The notes below the pieces were generated by a model. That model was not told the origin of the DNA and made no database searches. It saw only the letters and a list, made by a program, of their open reading frames with translations. 52,139 nt of DNA from Candidatus Wallbacteria bacterium (lineage in GTDB: Bacteria > Muiribacteriota > UBA6191 > JACPRK01), in contig JACQZN010000044.1 of assembly GCA_016213845.1 (NCBI GenBank), positions 27,662-79,800 of the forward strand. Direction: 5' to 3'. Positions 1 to 8,136 of the stretch are shown piece by piece. Every line of letters begins with the position of its first letter. Position 1 is the stretch's first letter. Made by a program: the position numbers and the translations under genes.

Positions 1-1865
1 TCCCCGCTCATCCCGGGCCGTCCCTCCGCGCCCCCGCTCATCCTGAGCTTGTCGAAGGATGACCCCCTGGGGTTCCGCTCCTCCTGTGCCCTGCGACGAA
101 GGGCCTTCGCGGGATCGCGTTCCGCCACCGCCCCGACCGGGCCAGCCTGGCCGGCGCAGACGTCGCAGACTCCGCACGTGCCGCTCATCGAGTGATCGCC
201 GAAGTGGTCGAGGATGAACCGGCCTCGGCACCGACGCGCCGTGGAGTAGGTGATCATCTTCTGGAGCTTGCTCTCCTCGCGCCGGGCGCGGCGGGCCAGC
301 TCGGCGAAGTCGACGCGGATTGGCGTGCCGGCGGGTTCGTCTACCAGCTCCACGCCGCGCCCGCGGAAAGGCGGCCGGTACTCGACGACCCCGGCCTCGT
401 CCAGCGTCCCGAGCGCGCTGCGCAGCGACTCCTCGGGCATTCCGAGCGAGCCGGCGCAGCTACCCAGCTCCAGCGCCAAGCCAGTCGCTGAGTTCGCTAA
501 CCCCATCGCCAGCAACCCGTCCAGCGTGGCGCGCGCGGTCTTCTTGCGGGCGTCGATCTGCCGGCGCGACTCGGCGGCTGGCAGCAGGAGCTTCACGTGA
601 GCGCGATGTTCGTCGCGCCACAGGCGCCGCAGGTGTCCCGCTTCCTCCAGCAGCTGCAGGCTGGTGCCCACGGCCCTCTCATTGACGCGGCCTGGCAAGA
701 GCCGGGCAATCTGTGTCAACGTCATCTCCCGCGCAGCCGGGCCGGCCTCCCGCACGGCGTCGAGCACGTCCCCTACGAGCGACTCCGGCGGGTAGTTCCC
801 TTCGAGCATGAAACGCTGCACGTGCACGTCGCCGTGGCTGAAGAGGAGCAGGCAGCGCGAGGGATTTCCGTCGCGGCCGGCGCGGCCGACTTCCTGGTAG
901 TACGCCTCCAGGGTTCTGGGCAGGTTGAAGTGGATGACAAAACGGATGTCCGCCTTGTCGACGCCCATCCCGAACGCGTTGGTGGCGACCACCAGGTCCG
1001 CCCCGCCGCCCATGAAATTCTCCTGGACCTCCGTGCGCTCGTCGTCGGCCAGGCCCGCGTGGTAGAGCAGCGCCTTGTAGCCCGCCTGGCTCAGCATGCC
1101 GGCGGCTTGCTCGGCCGCCTTGCGAGTGGCGCAGTAGACGATACCCGGAAGCCCCGCCCGCCGGATCTCTGCCCGCATCGCGGAAAGACGCTCCGGCGCG
1201 GCACCGGCATCGGCCACCGATAGGAAGAGATTCGTCCGGTGAAAGCCGGTCACCAGCATCTCGGGCGTCCGCATCGCAAGCTGGGCCGCGATGTCGCGCT
1301 GCACCTCCGGCGTGGCGGTCGCCGTCAGCGCCACCGTCGGCGGGTGGCCCAGCTCCGCGCGAATGGGTCCCATGCGCCGGTAGTCGGGCCGGAAGTCGTG
1401 ACCCCACTGTGAGATGCAGTGCGCCTCGTCCACGACGAAGAGGTCTATGGAGCTGCCCGCCAGCGCCTGGCGGAAGAACGCGTTCTTGAAACGCTCGGGC
1501 GCCACGTAGAGCAGCTTGTACTGGCCGGCGCGCGCGGCGTTGATTCGACTGGTCTGCTCTGTCCCCGAGAGGCTGGAGTTTACGAAGGTCGCGGCGATAC
1601 CCCGCTCCTGGAGCGCGTCGACCTGGTCTTTCATCAGCGCGATCAGCGGCGACACGACCAGGGTCAGACCGTCCAGCATCAGCGCCGGAAGCTGGTAGCA
1701 GAGCGACTTCCCCGCGCCTGTCGGCATCACCCCGACCACGTCGCGCCGGGCAAGCACGGAGCGGACGATCGCCTCCTGTCCTCCTCGGAATGACTCGAAC
1801 CCGAAGCGGGCGCGCAGTACCTCGCGCGCTCTTTCCATCGAGAGTGTGGACATTTCGGACGGCAT
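1..1865 (-). CDS. recQ: RecQ-family ATP-dependent DNA helicase (C-terminus beyond left edge)
   Basis: RecQ helicases are 3'-5' DNA unwinding enzymes of recombination and fork repair. The minus-strand frame is open from about 1865 to the left edge, about 621 codons. Near the N-terminus are FRGGQ (motif 0) and [14 protein letters not shown] (Walker A). The DEAH box reads [17 protein letters not shown], near 1390-1440. The RecQ zinc site follows near the left edge: [12 protein letters not shown], then CGVCDVC, giving four cysteines. Two in-frame ATGs (1865, 1853) are possible starts and neither has a clear Shine-Dalgarno sequence. The stop is not in the window. After the zinc site the frame reads through a Pro/Arg/Gly-rich tail and a palindromic repeat at 38-62, so any HRDC domain would lie outside. 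It is divergent from the signalling operon that begins at 2017. The family call is certain; the exact ends are not. Confidence 0.93.
   Translation of the reverse strand, partial: MPSEMSTLSMERAREVLRARFGFESFRGGQEAIVRSVLARRDVVGVMPTGAGKSLCYQLPALMLDGLTLVVSPLIALMKDQVDALQERGIAATFVNSSLSGTEQTSRINAARAGQYKLLYVAPERFKNAFFRQALAGSSIDLFVVDEAHCISQWGHDFRPDYRRMGPIRAELGHPPTVALTATATPEVQRDIAAQLAMRTPEMLVTGFHRTNLFLSVADAGAAPERLSAMRAEIRRAGLPGIVYCATRKAAEQAAGMLSQAGYKALLYHAGLADDERTEVQENFMGGGADLVVATNAFGMGVDKADIRFVIHFNLPRTLEAYYQEVGRAGRDGNPSRCLLLFSHGDVHVQRFMLEGNYPPESLVGDVLDAVREAGPAAREMTLTQIARLLPGRVNERAVGTSLQLLEEAGHLRRLWRDEHRAHVKLLLPAAESRRQIDARKKTARATLDGLLAMGLANSATGLALELGSCAGSLGMPEESLRSALGTLDEAGVVEYRPPFRGRGVELVDEPAGTPIRVDFAELARRARREESKLQKMITYSTARRCRGRFILDHFGDHSMSGTCGVCDVCAGQAGPVGAVAERDPAKALRRRAQEERNPRGSSFDKLRMSGGAEGRPGMSG
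38..62. repeat. REP-like palindrome inside the recQ reading frame
   Basis: Arms TCATCCT (38-44) and AGGATGA (56-62) are perfectly complementary around an 11-base centre, gagcttgtcga. From memory, this palindrome recurs in intergenic DNA of many environmental bacteria; I cannot confirm that here. It lies in the open 3' part of recQ, so either the helicase tail includes it or the gene ends just outside. A partial second copy (ctcatccc) begins at 7. Confidence 0.6.
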
Positions 1866-1971
1866 GGCGTCTTTGGTGGAAGCCGCGGATGTTAGCACGC
1901 CCCGCACCCTACGGCAATGTCTCCTCCAATGGCGCTGAAATCAGGTGAAATCTGGCCTGCGATTCTCCACC

Positions 1972-2010
1972 TTCCCGATTCCACCTTCCGACTTCTGCCT
2001 TCTGTATAGT
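1972..2010 (+). promoter_or_regulatory. TTC-heptad tract ending in a -10 element
   Basis: From 1972 the sequence runs as five seven-base units each beginning TTC, then enters TATAGT at 2005-2010, a good -10 element. The GTG start of the next gene is at 2017, six bases after the -10, so the transcript would be leaderless or nearly so. No TTGACA-like -35 is visible; the heptads occupy that position. A longer version of the same arrangement lies at 7994-8086. Confidence 0.5.
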
Positions 2011-2016
2011 GCCCCC

Positions 2017-2496
2017 GTGCGATCGCTGCTGCTGGCCTTGCTCCTGGCCTCCCCTCTTGCCGCCAACGATCCCGTCGCCGCGGTGACGGCCTGCTTCGAG
2101 TACGAGTTCACCCAGGTCGGTAACCCGGTCTCCCGGAGGACAACGGAGTGTTTGCCGCTCGAGATCACGGGCGAGAATCCGCGCGCCCTGCTCGAGCGCC
2201 GCTGGGCCGTGATCCTCGATGCCGGCGGTGAGGCCCCGGGACTCTGGGAGACCCTGCGGTCGCTGGGTCGCGAGAAGAACTACCTCACGATCGCGCTGCG
2301 CTCGGCCAGGCTCTCGCTCGACTCGGGCGGCGCCACGCTCAGTGCCACGATGCCGGCGATGGGCCCCGAGGCGCTCCGCTACGAGCGGGTGCGCGTCTGG
2401 CTCCGCGACGGCTCCCCGGGATTCGACTACTTCAAGAGAGGCGGCAAGGGCCCCGAGCGCCTCTTCGACATCGGCCGTCCGATCGGCGCACCTTGA
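2017..2496 (+). CDS. Small exported protein of unknown function
   Basis: This 159-residue protein has an N-terminal signal peptide (VRSLLLALLLASPLAAN, cleavage after LAA likely) and no domain I recognise. The mature part has two cysteines and a run of beta-like sequence. I chose the GTG at 2017 because the signal peptide begins there and a -10 element ends six bases upstream; an in-frame GTG at 1945 would add residues with no signal-peptide character. It is followed 16 bases later by the adenylate cyclase gene and may be co-transcribed with it. A periplasmic role linked to the cyclase or kinase is possible but is only inference from position. Confidence 0.7.
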   Translation: MRSLLLALLLASPLAANDPVAAVTACFEYEFTQVGNPVSRRTTECLPLEITGENPRALLERRWAVILDAGGEAPGLWETLRSLGREKNYLTIALRSARLSLDSGGATLSATMPAMGPEALRYERVRVWLRDGSPGFDYFKRGGKGPERLFDIGRPIGAP

Positions 2497-2512
2497 GAAG
2501 GGACCTGCCGTC

Positions 2513-3712
2513 ATGCTGAATCTCCCCGCAAAGGACCCCGCCACGCTCGACGAGGCGCTCGAGCAGATCCGGCTCTTCCGGGAAGAGCTGGAGCACAGCT
2601 GGGCCAAGCTCCGGCTCTACGGCGACGGCAAGCCGGGAAGCTTCAGCCGCTCCTTTCTTCAGGTTCCCCGTACCGTGATGGAGACGCTGGACCCGCTGCT
2701 CTGGGTGGACTGCGAGTCACGCATCGTCGACGTCAACTCGAGGATGTGCGCGCTGCTCTTCGACGGGCGCGACCGGGCGCCCGCGCCCCACGAGCTCAAG
2801 GGCCGCCCGCTGGCCGAGATCGATCGTCTCCCCTGGGCCCACGGCGTCCTGGCCACATTGCTGGGCGACGCCCGGCGGCAGGGGTTTCCCGCCGACTTCG
2901 CCGCCCAGCGCCGCGACCCTTCGGGCCGCACCTTTCACTACGTCTTCCACGCCGAATCGACGCCCAAGGGCGGCCACTTCCGCGTCGAGGACGTCTCCTC
3001 GAAGGTCCGCATCGAGGAGTACTTCTCGCGCTACGTCGGCGCCGAGGTCATGGAGATGCTCAAGCAGCGGACGGAGGAGGACTTCTTCCGCACCAGCCGC
3101 TACCGGATGAGCGTCGTCTTCGCCGATCTGCGCGGCTTCACGCGCGCCTCGTCCACGCTGGCCCCCGAGCAGGTTTGCGAGTTCATCAACGAGTTCCTGG
3201 AGGCGATGATAGAGGTCGTCGACCGCTGCCGCGCCACGGTCGACAAGATCGTCGGCGACGAGGTGATGGTCCTCTGCGGTGCGCCGGTGCACACGCCGGA
3301 CCACGCGGCGCTTGCCCTGCGCGTGGCCATCGGGATGGTGGAGGCTCAGTACGGACTGCTGTTGCGGTGGAGGCAGAGCCCCGTCGTCGAGCTGCACGAC
3401 CTGCAGGTCGGCGTCGGCATCCACACGGGTGAGATGGTCGTTGGCAACATCGGCACCCGCCGGCGCAGTGACTACACCGTCCTGGGCGCGAACGTGAACC
3501 TGGCGGCACGGCTCTGCTCGCAGGCCGGCGGCGGGCAGATCCTCATGTCGCGCGAGACCTTCGACGCCGTCAGGGACGTCATCCGGCGGGACCCCGCCTA
3601 CTTCGATCCGCCGCTCAAGGGCTTCCGCGAGCATCCCGCGCTCACGGCCAAGGGCTTCGCGGAGCCTATCCCCGTGGTGCTCTACACGCACCAGCCCACG
3701 CTGAGAGGGTGA
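2513..3712 (+). CDS. PAS-like sensor plus class III adenylate cyclase
   Basis: This 399-residue protein makes cyclic AMP from ATP. The N-terminal 150 residues include a PAS-like segment (LLWVDCESRIVDVNSRMCALLF). The cyclase domain spans about residues 180-395. It has the first metal-binding Asp in VVFADLRGFTRAS and the second in DKIVGDEVMVL. The Lys of that motif and the Asp of SDYTVLG are the pair that selects adenine, and GANVNLAARL holds the transition-state Asn and Arg. No membrane segment is visible, so it is probably cytoplasmic. The ATG at 2513 has an upstream AAGGGA. The next gene, a Ser/Thr kinase, begins 7 bases after the stop, so cAMP production and phosphorylation are encoded in one operon. 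Adenylate rather than guanylate cyclase is inferred from the Lys/Asp pair. Confidence 0.9.
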   Translation: MLNLPAKDPATLDEALEQIRLFREELEHSWAKLRLYGDGKPGSFSRSFLQVPRTVMETLDPLLWVDCESRIVDVNSRMCALLFDGRDRAPAPHELKGRPLAEIDRLPWAHGVLATLLGDARRQGFPADFAAQRRDPSGRTFHYVFHAESTPKGGHFRVEDVSSKVRIEEYFSRYVGAEVMEMLKQRTEEDFFRTSRYRMSVVFADLRGFTRASSTLAPEQVCEFINEFLEAMIEVVDRCRATVDKIVGDEVMVLCGAPVHTPDHAALALRVAIGMVEAQYGLLLRWRQSPVVELHDLQVGVGIHTGEMVVGNIGTRRRSDYTVLGANVNLAARLCSQAGGGQILMSRETFDAVRDVIRRDPAYFDPPLKGFREHPALTAKGFAEPIPVVLYTHQPTLRG

Positions 3713-3719
3713 AGCAGGC

Positions 3720-6700
3720 TTGGACGACGACGGCCGCGAGCTCGACCTCTACTCGGGCGCCGGGGAGCCCAAGGATTCAAAAGAGCCGGAAGCCCCTTCG
3801 ACTCCATCGGAGGCGCCTCTCGACCTCTACGAAGGGGTCGAACCGCCCGTTCCCACCGGTGCGCGGTTGCTGGATCGACCGAAGGACGAGGGCGCGGACA
3901 CCTTCCGCAAGAAGGCGCCCGACGCGGCCGGCGCCGGGCGAGCGCCCGACTGGTTCGACTCGCTCTGGGCCCTCTTCCCGGCTAACCTGCGCGACCGCTA
4001 CCGCCCGAGCGGCGTCATCGGCGAGGGCGGCATGGGCATCGTCATCGAGGCCCACGACCGTCACCTGAACCGCACCGTCGCCATCAAGGGCCTGCGCGAC
4101 CCCGGCGGCGTCAACGCCGAACAGCGCGCCCGTCAGGCAGGCGAGGCCCGCATCACGGCGCGACTTTCGCACCCCAACATTCTCCCCATCTACGACCTCT
4201 GGCGCGATTCGCGCGGGAACCCGTGGTGCTCGATGATGCGAGTGCCGGGAGATTCGCCGACGATGGCCCGGGAGCTCCGCCAGCTCGCCAGCTGCGGCTG
4301 CATCGAGGAGCGGCCGCTCTCGCGACTGCTCGTCACCTTTCTGGAGATCTGCCGCGCCCTCGCGCACGCGCACCGCCTGGGCATCATCCACCGCGATCTG
4401 AAGCCCGAGAACATCTTCATCGCCCCCGCCGGCGAGGCGCTGGTCGCCGACTGGGGCGTGGCGCTCGACCTGAACGATCCCGCCGCGGCCGGCCCGGCTC
4501 TGGTCGGCACGCCCGGCTACGCCGCCCCGGAGCAGCTCGGCGCTTTCGGCCGCCCGTTCGCCGACGCCCGCTCCGACGTCTACAGCCTGGGCGTCATCCT
4601 CTTCGAGCTGGTCGTGGGCCGCCGCTTCACCGATCTGCCGACCATCGACAGCGACAAGGTCGTCCACCGCCGCCCCCACGCCGAGCTCGCCGTCATCCCC
4701 GAACGCATCCCGCGCGAGCTGGCCGCCATCATCCAGAAGGCGACCAACCCGGAGCCCGCGCAGCGCTACGCGGACGTCGGAGCCTTGATCGCCGCAGTCG
4801 ATACCTATCAGATGGGCGGGCTTCTCGAGGGGCTGGCGTACACGCCGCGGGAGCGTCTGGTGAAATGGGCGCGGGCCCGGCCGGCCGCGACGGCCGGCGT
4901 GGCGCTCCTCGTCCTGGTCACGCTGGGAGTGCTCCTGAACATCAGTTTCCTCAACTTCCGGCATCGCCGCGAGAAGGAGGCGCTGCGGCTGGCACTCGAG
5001 GAGACCAACTTCAACTCCGCGCAGCTCTACGCCGAGAAGGCCTCGGGGGCCGCGGCGCGCAAGACCTTCGACCGCGCAACGCACTTCGCGGCGCTGGCGC
5101 TGGAAAAATGCCCCGAGGGACGCGCGCTGCCGACCGCAACGGCGTGCTCGATCGTGGCCGGCCGCGCCGACGCGGGGCGGCTGCTCTGGACCGTGCGGTC
5201 GCCCGGCCGGCGGCCGCAGCTGGCCGTGGCGTTCTCGCCCGATGGCCGGGCGGTGGCATTCGCCGGACACGACGGGGTGATCCGGGTGCGCGATATCGAG
5301 ACCCAGTCGGAAACGGCTGCGCTCTCCGGGCACGCCGGATGGGTCGGCGCCCTGGGGTACGCTCGCGCCGGCGAGCTGCTCGTGAGCGGCGGGGAAGACG
5401 GAACGCTGCGCGTCTGGGACGCCCGCTCTGGAGCAGCCCGGGCCGCAGTCCGCGCACACACGGCGCCGGTGCTGGCCCTGGCCATCGACCGCGCGGGGGC
5501 GAGGGTCATGACGGCCGGCGCCGACCAGACGATGGCCTGCTGGGAGCTGGCGGAAGGAACTTCCTCGCAGCCCGGGCTCCTGTGGCGCCAGCAGCAGCCC
5601 GTGGCCGGGCTGGGGGCGCTCGACATCGACCTGGCCGGCTCGCGTGTGGTGGCGGCCAGCGGACAGCAGTCCGTGCCGCTGCGCGACGTGACCAGCGGCG
5701 AGCTCAAGATCGCAGTGGTCGACACGGCGTCACCAGCCAGAATCGCGCGATTCAGTCCGGATGGTACTGTCCTGGCTCTGGGCGGTTGCCCGGATGAAGA
5801 CGGCCGGCACGTGCTGCTTTGGGATCTGGAGAAGTGGCAGGCCGCGGCGGTGCTGGCCGGCCACCAAGGGCCCGTCACCGCGATGGCGTTCGGCCCTGGC
5901 GGGGGGCTGCTGGCGACGGCGTCCGACGACATGACCATCCGGGTGTGGACGCTCGGCAACCGCCAGGAGGCGCTGGTCCTGGAAGGTCACGCCGATGCCG
6001 TTCACGACCTGGCCTTCTCGCCCGACGGCCAGACGCTCGTCAGCGCGGGGCGCGACGGGACGATGCGGCTCTGGGACGTGCGCGTCGGGTCGGCGGCCGC
6101 GGGACGCCTGGCGATCGAGCAGGAGGTGACGGGCCTCGACTTCCAGCCGGCGGCAGCGTCTGTGGGCGGCCCGGCTTCTGGCGTCGACTCGGCTCTCTTC
6201 GCCACGCTCGACGCCGGCGGAGTGGTCCGTCTCTGGGACCTGGAGAGCCGCTGCCAGCTCTCCCGGACGAGCGCGGCGGTCGCGGCGAGCCGAGGACCGG
6301 TCTTCGAGCGCTCGGGACGGACCGTGCTCTTCGAGAACGCCGCGGGCGAGGTCGTGACCTGGGATGTCGTGACCGGCCGGGAGAGCGGCCGGCGCGCGGT
6401 CGGGCGCAGCCGCTCCAGAAGCCTGCGAGCGATGCCGGACGGGCAGGTCCGGGCCGCGACACTCTCGCACGGTCAAGTGCGCTGGGAAGAGCTGGGGGGG
6501 GCGTCGAAGGTGCTCGGCGCCGAAGGCGGAGTCGCGTTCACCCACGTCGCCATCTGCTCCCGCGGCCGCTTCGTGGCCGCCGCCGAGGAGGGGAGGGGAG
6601 TCCACGTCTGGGATGGGGAGACCGGCCGCGACCTGGGTCGGATCGAGGGGCCCGTCGAGGGGCTGGACCAGTTGATCTATAGCCCCGATGCCCGCACGCT

Positions 6701-7304
6701 CATCCGCGTCGGCGGCGCGCGCGCCTTCCACGTCTGGGACCTGGTCGCGGGCGACCGGGACGCCACGGCCCTGGAGGGACACTCGTCCCGGATTCTCGCA
6801 GCCGCCTTTTCGGCCGACGGCAAGTCACTGGCCACCGGCAGCAAGGACGGCGAGATCGTTCTCTGGGACATGACCGCCCGGCGCGTCAAGGCACGGCTCA
6901 AGTCGGGCGAGCGCGGCGTCGGTGCGCTGGCGTTCTCGCCTGACGGTAGATGGCTGGCTGCGGCCATCCACGACTCGTCCCTCGTCTTCTGGGAAATCGG
7001 GCTGCTCGAGGACCCGAAGGCTCTTCTGTCTCGTATGAAGGGGCGCTCGCCCTTCGAGCTGAGTAATGTGGAGCTCGTCGTCAACGGCCGCGAGGTGCCT
7101 TCGCCTGTTCTCTATCCGTCGGATCACGCCTTTCGCTGGCTCGCCGCCGCCCGCGGCGGCGACCGCCTGGCGATGCTGCGCGCCGGATTGCTCATGGCGG
7201 CCGTCTGGCGCCGCGGGGAGGACCTGCCCCGCGGCTGGGGCCGGGAAGCCCGAGCCTGGCTCGAGCGCGCCGGCCGCCCGGACCTTGCGATAGGAGTCGA
7301 ATGA
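3720..7304 (+). CDS. Transmembrane Ser/Thr protein kinase with C-terminal WD40 propellers
   Basis: This is an 1194-residue Hanks-type kinase fused to WD40 repeats. Residues 1-80 are acidic and proline-rich. The kinase domain covers about 95-365, with the glycine loop GEGGMGIV, Lys in VAIK, HRDLKPEN and APEQ; the DFG motif reads DWG. One membrane helix lies at about 387-407 (AGVALLVLVTLGVLL), followed by a short helical segment. From about residue 480 to 1110 there are roughly a dozen WD40 blades (FSPDG and LWD/VWD signatures), enough for about two propellers on the far side of the membrane. The start is the TTG at 3720, 7 bases after the cyclase stop; no ATG fits. It overlaps the next gene by 4 bases. 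A surface-sensing, phospho-signalling protein is likely; its substrates are unknown. Confidence 0.9.
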   Translation: MDDDGRELDLYSGAGEPKDSKEPEAPSTPSEAPLDLYEGVEPPVPTGARLLDRPKDEGADTFRKKAPDAAGAGRAPDWFDSLWALFPANLRDRYRPSGVIGEGGMGIVIEAHDRHLNRTVAIKGLRDPGGVNAEQRARQAGEARITARLSHPNILPIYDLWRDSRGNPWCSMMRVPGDSPTMARELRQLASCGCIEERPLSRLLVTFLEICRALAHAHRLGIIHRDLKPENIFIAPAGEALVADWGVALDLNDPAAAGPALVGTPGYAAPEQLGAFGRPFADARSDVYSLGVILFELVVGRRFTDLPTIDSDKVVHRRPHAELAVIPERIPRELAAIIQKATNPEPAQRYADVGALIAAVDTYQMGGLLEGLAYTPRERLVKWARARPAATAGVALLVLVTLGVLLNISFLNFRHRREKEALRLALEETNFNSAQLYAEKASGAAARKTFDRATHFAALALEKCPEGRALPTATACSIVAGRADAGRLLWTVRSPGRRPQLAVAFSPDGRAVAFAGHDGVIRVRDIETQSETAALSGHAGWVGALGYARAGELLVSGGEDGTLRVWDARSGAARAAVRAHTAPVLALAIDRAGARVMTAGADQTMACWELAEGTSSQPGLLWRQQQPVAGLGALDIDLAGSRVVAASGQQSVPLRDVTSGELKIAVVDTASPARIARFSPDGTVLALGGCPDEDGRHVLLWDLEKWQAAAVLAGHQGPVTAMAFGPGGGLLATASDDMTIRVWTLGNRQEALVLEGHADAVHDLAFSPDGQTLVSAGRDGTMRLWDVRVGSAAAGRLAIEQEVTGLDFQPAAASVGGPASGVDSALFATLDAGGVVRLWDLESRCQLSRTSAAVAASRGPVFERSGRTVLFENAAGEVVTWDVVTGRESGRRAVGRSRSRSLRAMPDGQVRAATLSHGQVRWEELGGASKVLGAEGGVAFTHVAICSRGRFVAAAEEGRGVHVWDGETGRDLGRIEGPVEGLDQLIYSPDARTLIRVGGARAFHVWDLVAGDRDATALEGHSSRILAAAFSADGKSLATGSKDGEIVLWDMTARRVKARLKSGERGVGALAFSPDGRWLAAAIHDSSLVFWEIGLLEDPKALLSRMKGRSPFELSNVELVVNGREVPSPVLYPSDHAFRWLAAARGGDRLAMLRAGLLMAAVWRRGEDLPRGWGREARAWLERAGRPDLAIGVE

Positions 7305-7831
7305 TGAAAAAGGGCTGGTGCGTTCGATTGGTTCACGCCGTCCTGCTGGGTGGCCTCGCGGTCGCGACCGCAGCGCCGCCCGTCCGCGCCGCCGAGCCCG
7401 CCCGGCACGCAGCCTTCGATAGGCTCAAGACCCTCGTCGGCAGCTGGGACGGCGTCGCCGACTTCGGCAAGGAGAAAGTGACAGTCACCCTCTCCATCAA
7501 GACCATCTCCCGAGGCACCGCCCTGATGGAGACCCTCACCTTCACCGGAGAGTCCGAGATGGTCACCGTCTACCACCCCGTCGGCGACCAGGTGATGCTC
7601 ACCCACTACTGCTCCTCCAACACCCAGCCCCGCATGCGCACCGACTCCATCCCCAAGGACGTCCGCGAGCTCTTCTTCAAATTCCTCGATGCCACCAACA
7701 TGATGAACTCCACCGTCACCGCTATGCACAACCTGAAGGTCGTCTTCCTGTCCCCCACCCAGTTCCGCCAGGAGTGGTACCCCCAGGACTCCGCATCCCA
7801 ACCCGTCGTCATCACCTACCGACGCAAGTGA
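7301..7831 (+). CDS. Exported DUF1579/nitrobindin-like small beta-barrel candidate
   Basis: This 176-residue protein has a signal peptide (MMKKGW, then a hydrophobic stretch ending PVRA). The mature part starts with FDRLKTLVGSWDGVADF and continues with alternating beta strands. That opening (a LxxLxGxWxG motif) is typical of small lipocalin-like proteins such as DUF1579 and nitrobindin-like families. The assignment is by resemblance only. The ATG at 7301 overlaps the kinase stop (ATGA), with TAGGAG just upstream, so it is translationally coupled to the kinase-WD40 gene and is the last gene of this operon. A purine-rich heptad array starts 14 bases after its stop. Confidence 0.75.
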   Translation: MMKKGWCVRLVHAVLLGGLAVATAAPPVRAAEPARHAAFDRLKTLVGSWDGVADFGKEKVTVTLSIKTISRGTALMETLTFTGESEMVTVYHPVGDQVMLTHYCSSNTQPRMRTDSIPKDVRELFFKFLDATNMMNSTVTAMHNLKVVFLSPTQFRQEWYPQDSASQPVVITYRRK

Positions 7832-7844
7832 CCCCGCCGGGAAA

Positions 7845-7907
7845 GAGGCTTGAGGAGTGAGGCTTGAGGCTTGGGGCTTGAGGCTTGGGGCTTGAGGAGT
7901 GAGGCAC
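7845..7907 (+). repeat. Purine-rich heptamer array (GAGGCTT type), nine units
   Basis: Nine consecutive seven-base units run without a break: variants GAGGCTT, GAGGAGT, GGGGCTT and GAGGCAC. The consensus GAGGCTT is the reverse complement of AAGCCTC, a register of the CCTCAAG array at 9355-9410 on the other side of the DUF3798 gene. The 7832-8136 intergenic stretch holds this array, a pyrimidine heptad array and a promoter, and no gene that I can see. Confidence 0.8.
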
Positions 7908-7993
7908 AGGCTTCAGGGGGCTGGGAGAGCGCAGAGTCGCAAGCGGCAAAAGCATAGGCTGCCACATCGGCCGCAGCCGTACCTCCACCGCCC

Positions 7994-8070
7994 CTACTGA
8001 CTACTGTCTACTGGCTACTGACTACTCCTTCCACCTTCTACCTTCTATCTTCCATCTTCTATCTTCGCCC
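7994..8070 (+). repeat. Pyrimidine-rich heptad array, eleven units
   Basis: The units keep an exact period of seven: first CTACTGA, CTACTGT, CTACTGG, CTACTGA and CTACTCC, then TTCCACC, TTCTACC, TTCTATC, TTCCATC, TTCTATC and TTCGCCC. The motif changes from CTACTGN to TTCYAYC without losing register. A perfect -10 element follows 10 bases later, as with the shorter tract at 1972-2010. Confidence 0.8.
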
Positions 8071-8080
8071 CCCCGATGCC

Positions 8081-8086
8081 TATAAT
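8081..8086 (+). promoter_or_regulatory. Consensus -10 element of the ABC importer operon
   Basis: TATAAT at 8081-8086 is a perfect sigma-70-type -10. The -35 position is filled by the heptad array (best fit TTCTAT at 8057-8062, 18-base spacing). The predicted transcript starts near 8093, leaving about 45 bases of leader with AAGGAG six bases before the ATG at 8137. Confidence 0.6.
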
Positions 8087-8136
8087 TCGCCGCCCGCCCC
8101 TCCCATGACGAACGGTCCGGGCAGAAGGAGCCGATC

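Noticed and set aside
679..1407. Long open frame on the minus strand beginning MGSRLPARL
   Set aside because: It overlaps recQ in another frame and has only Arg/Pro/Gly-rich low-complexity content; the RecQ motifs are in the frame starting at 1865.
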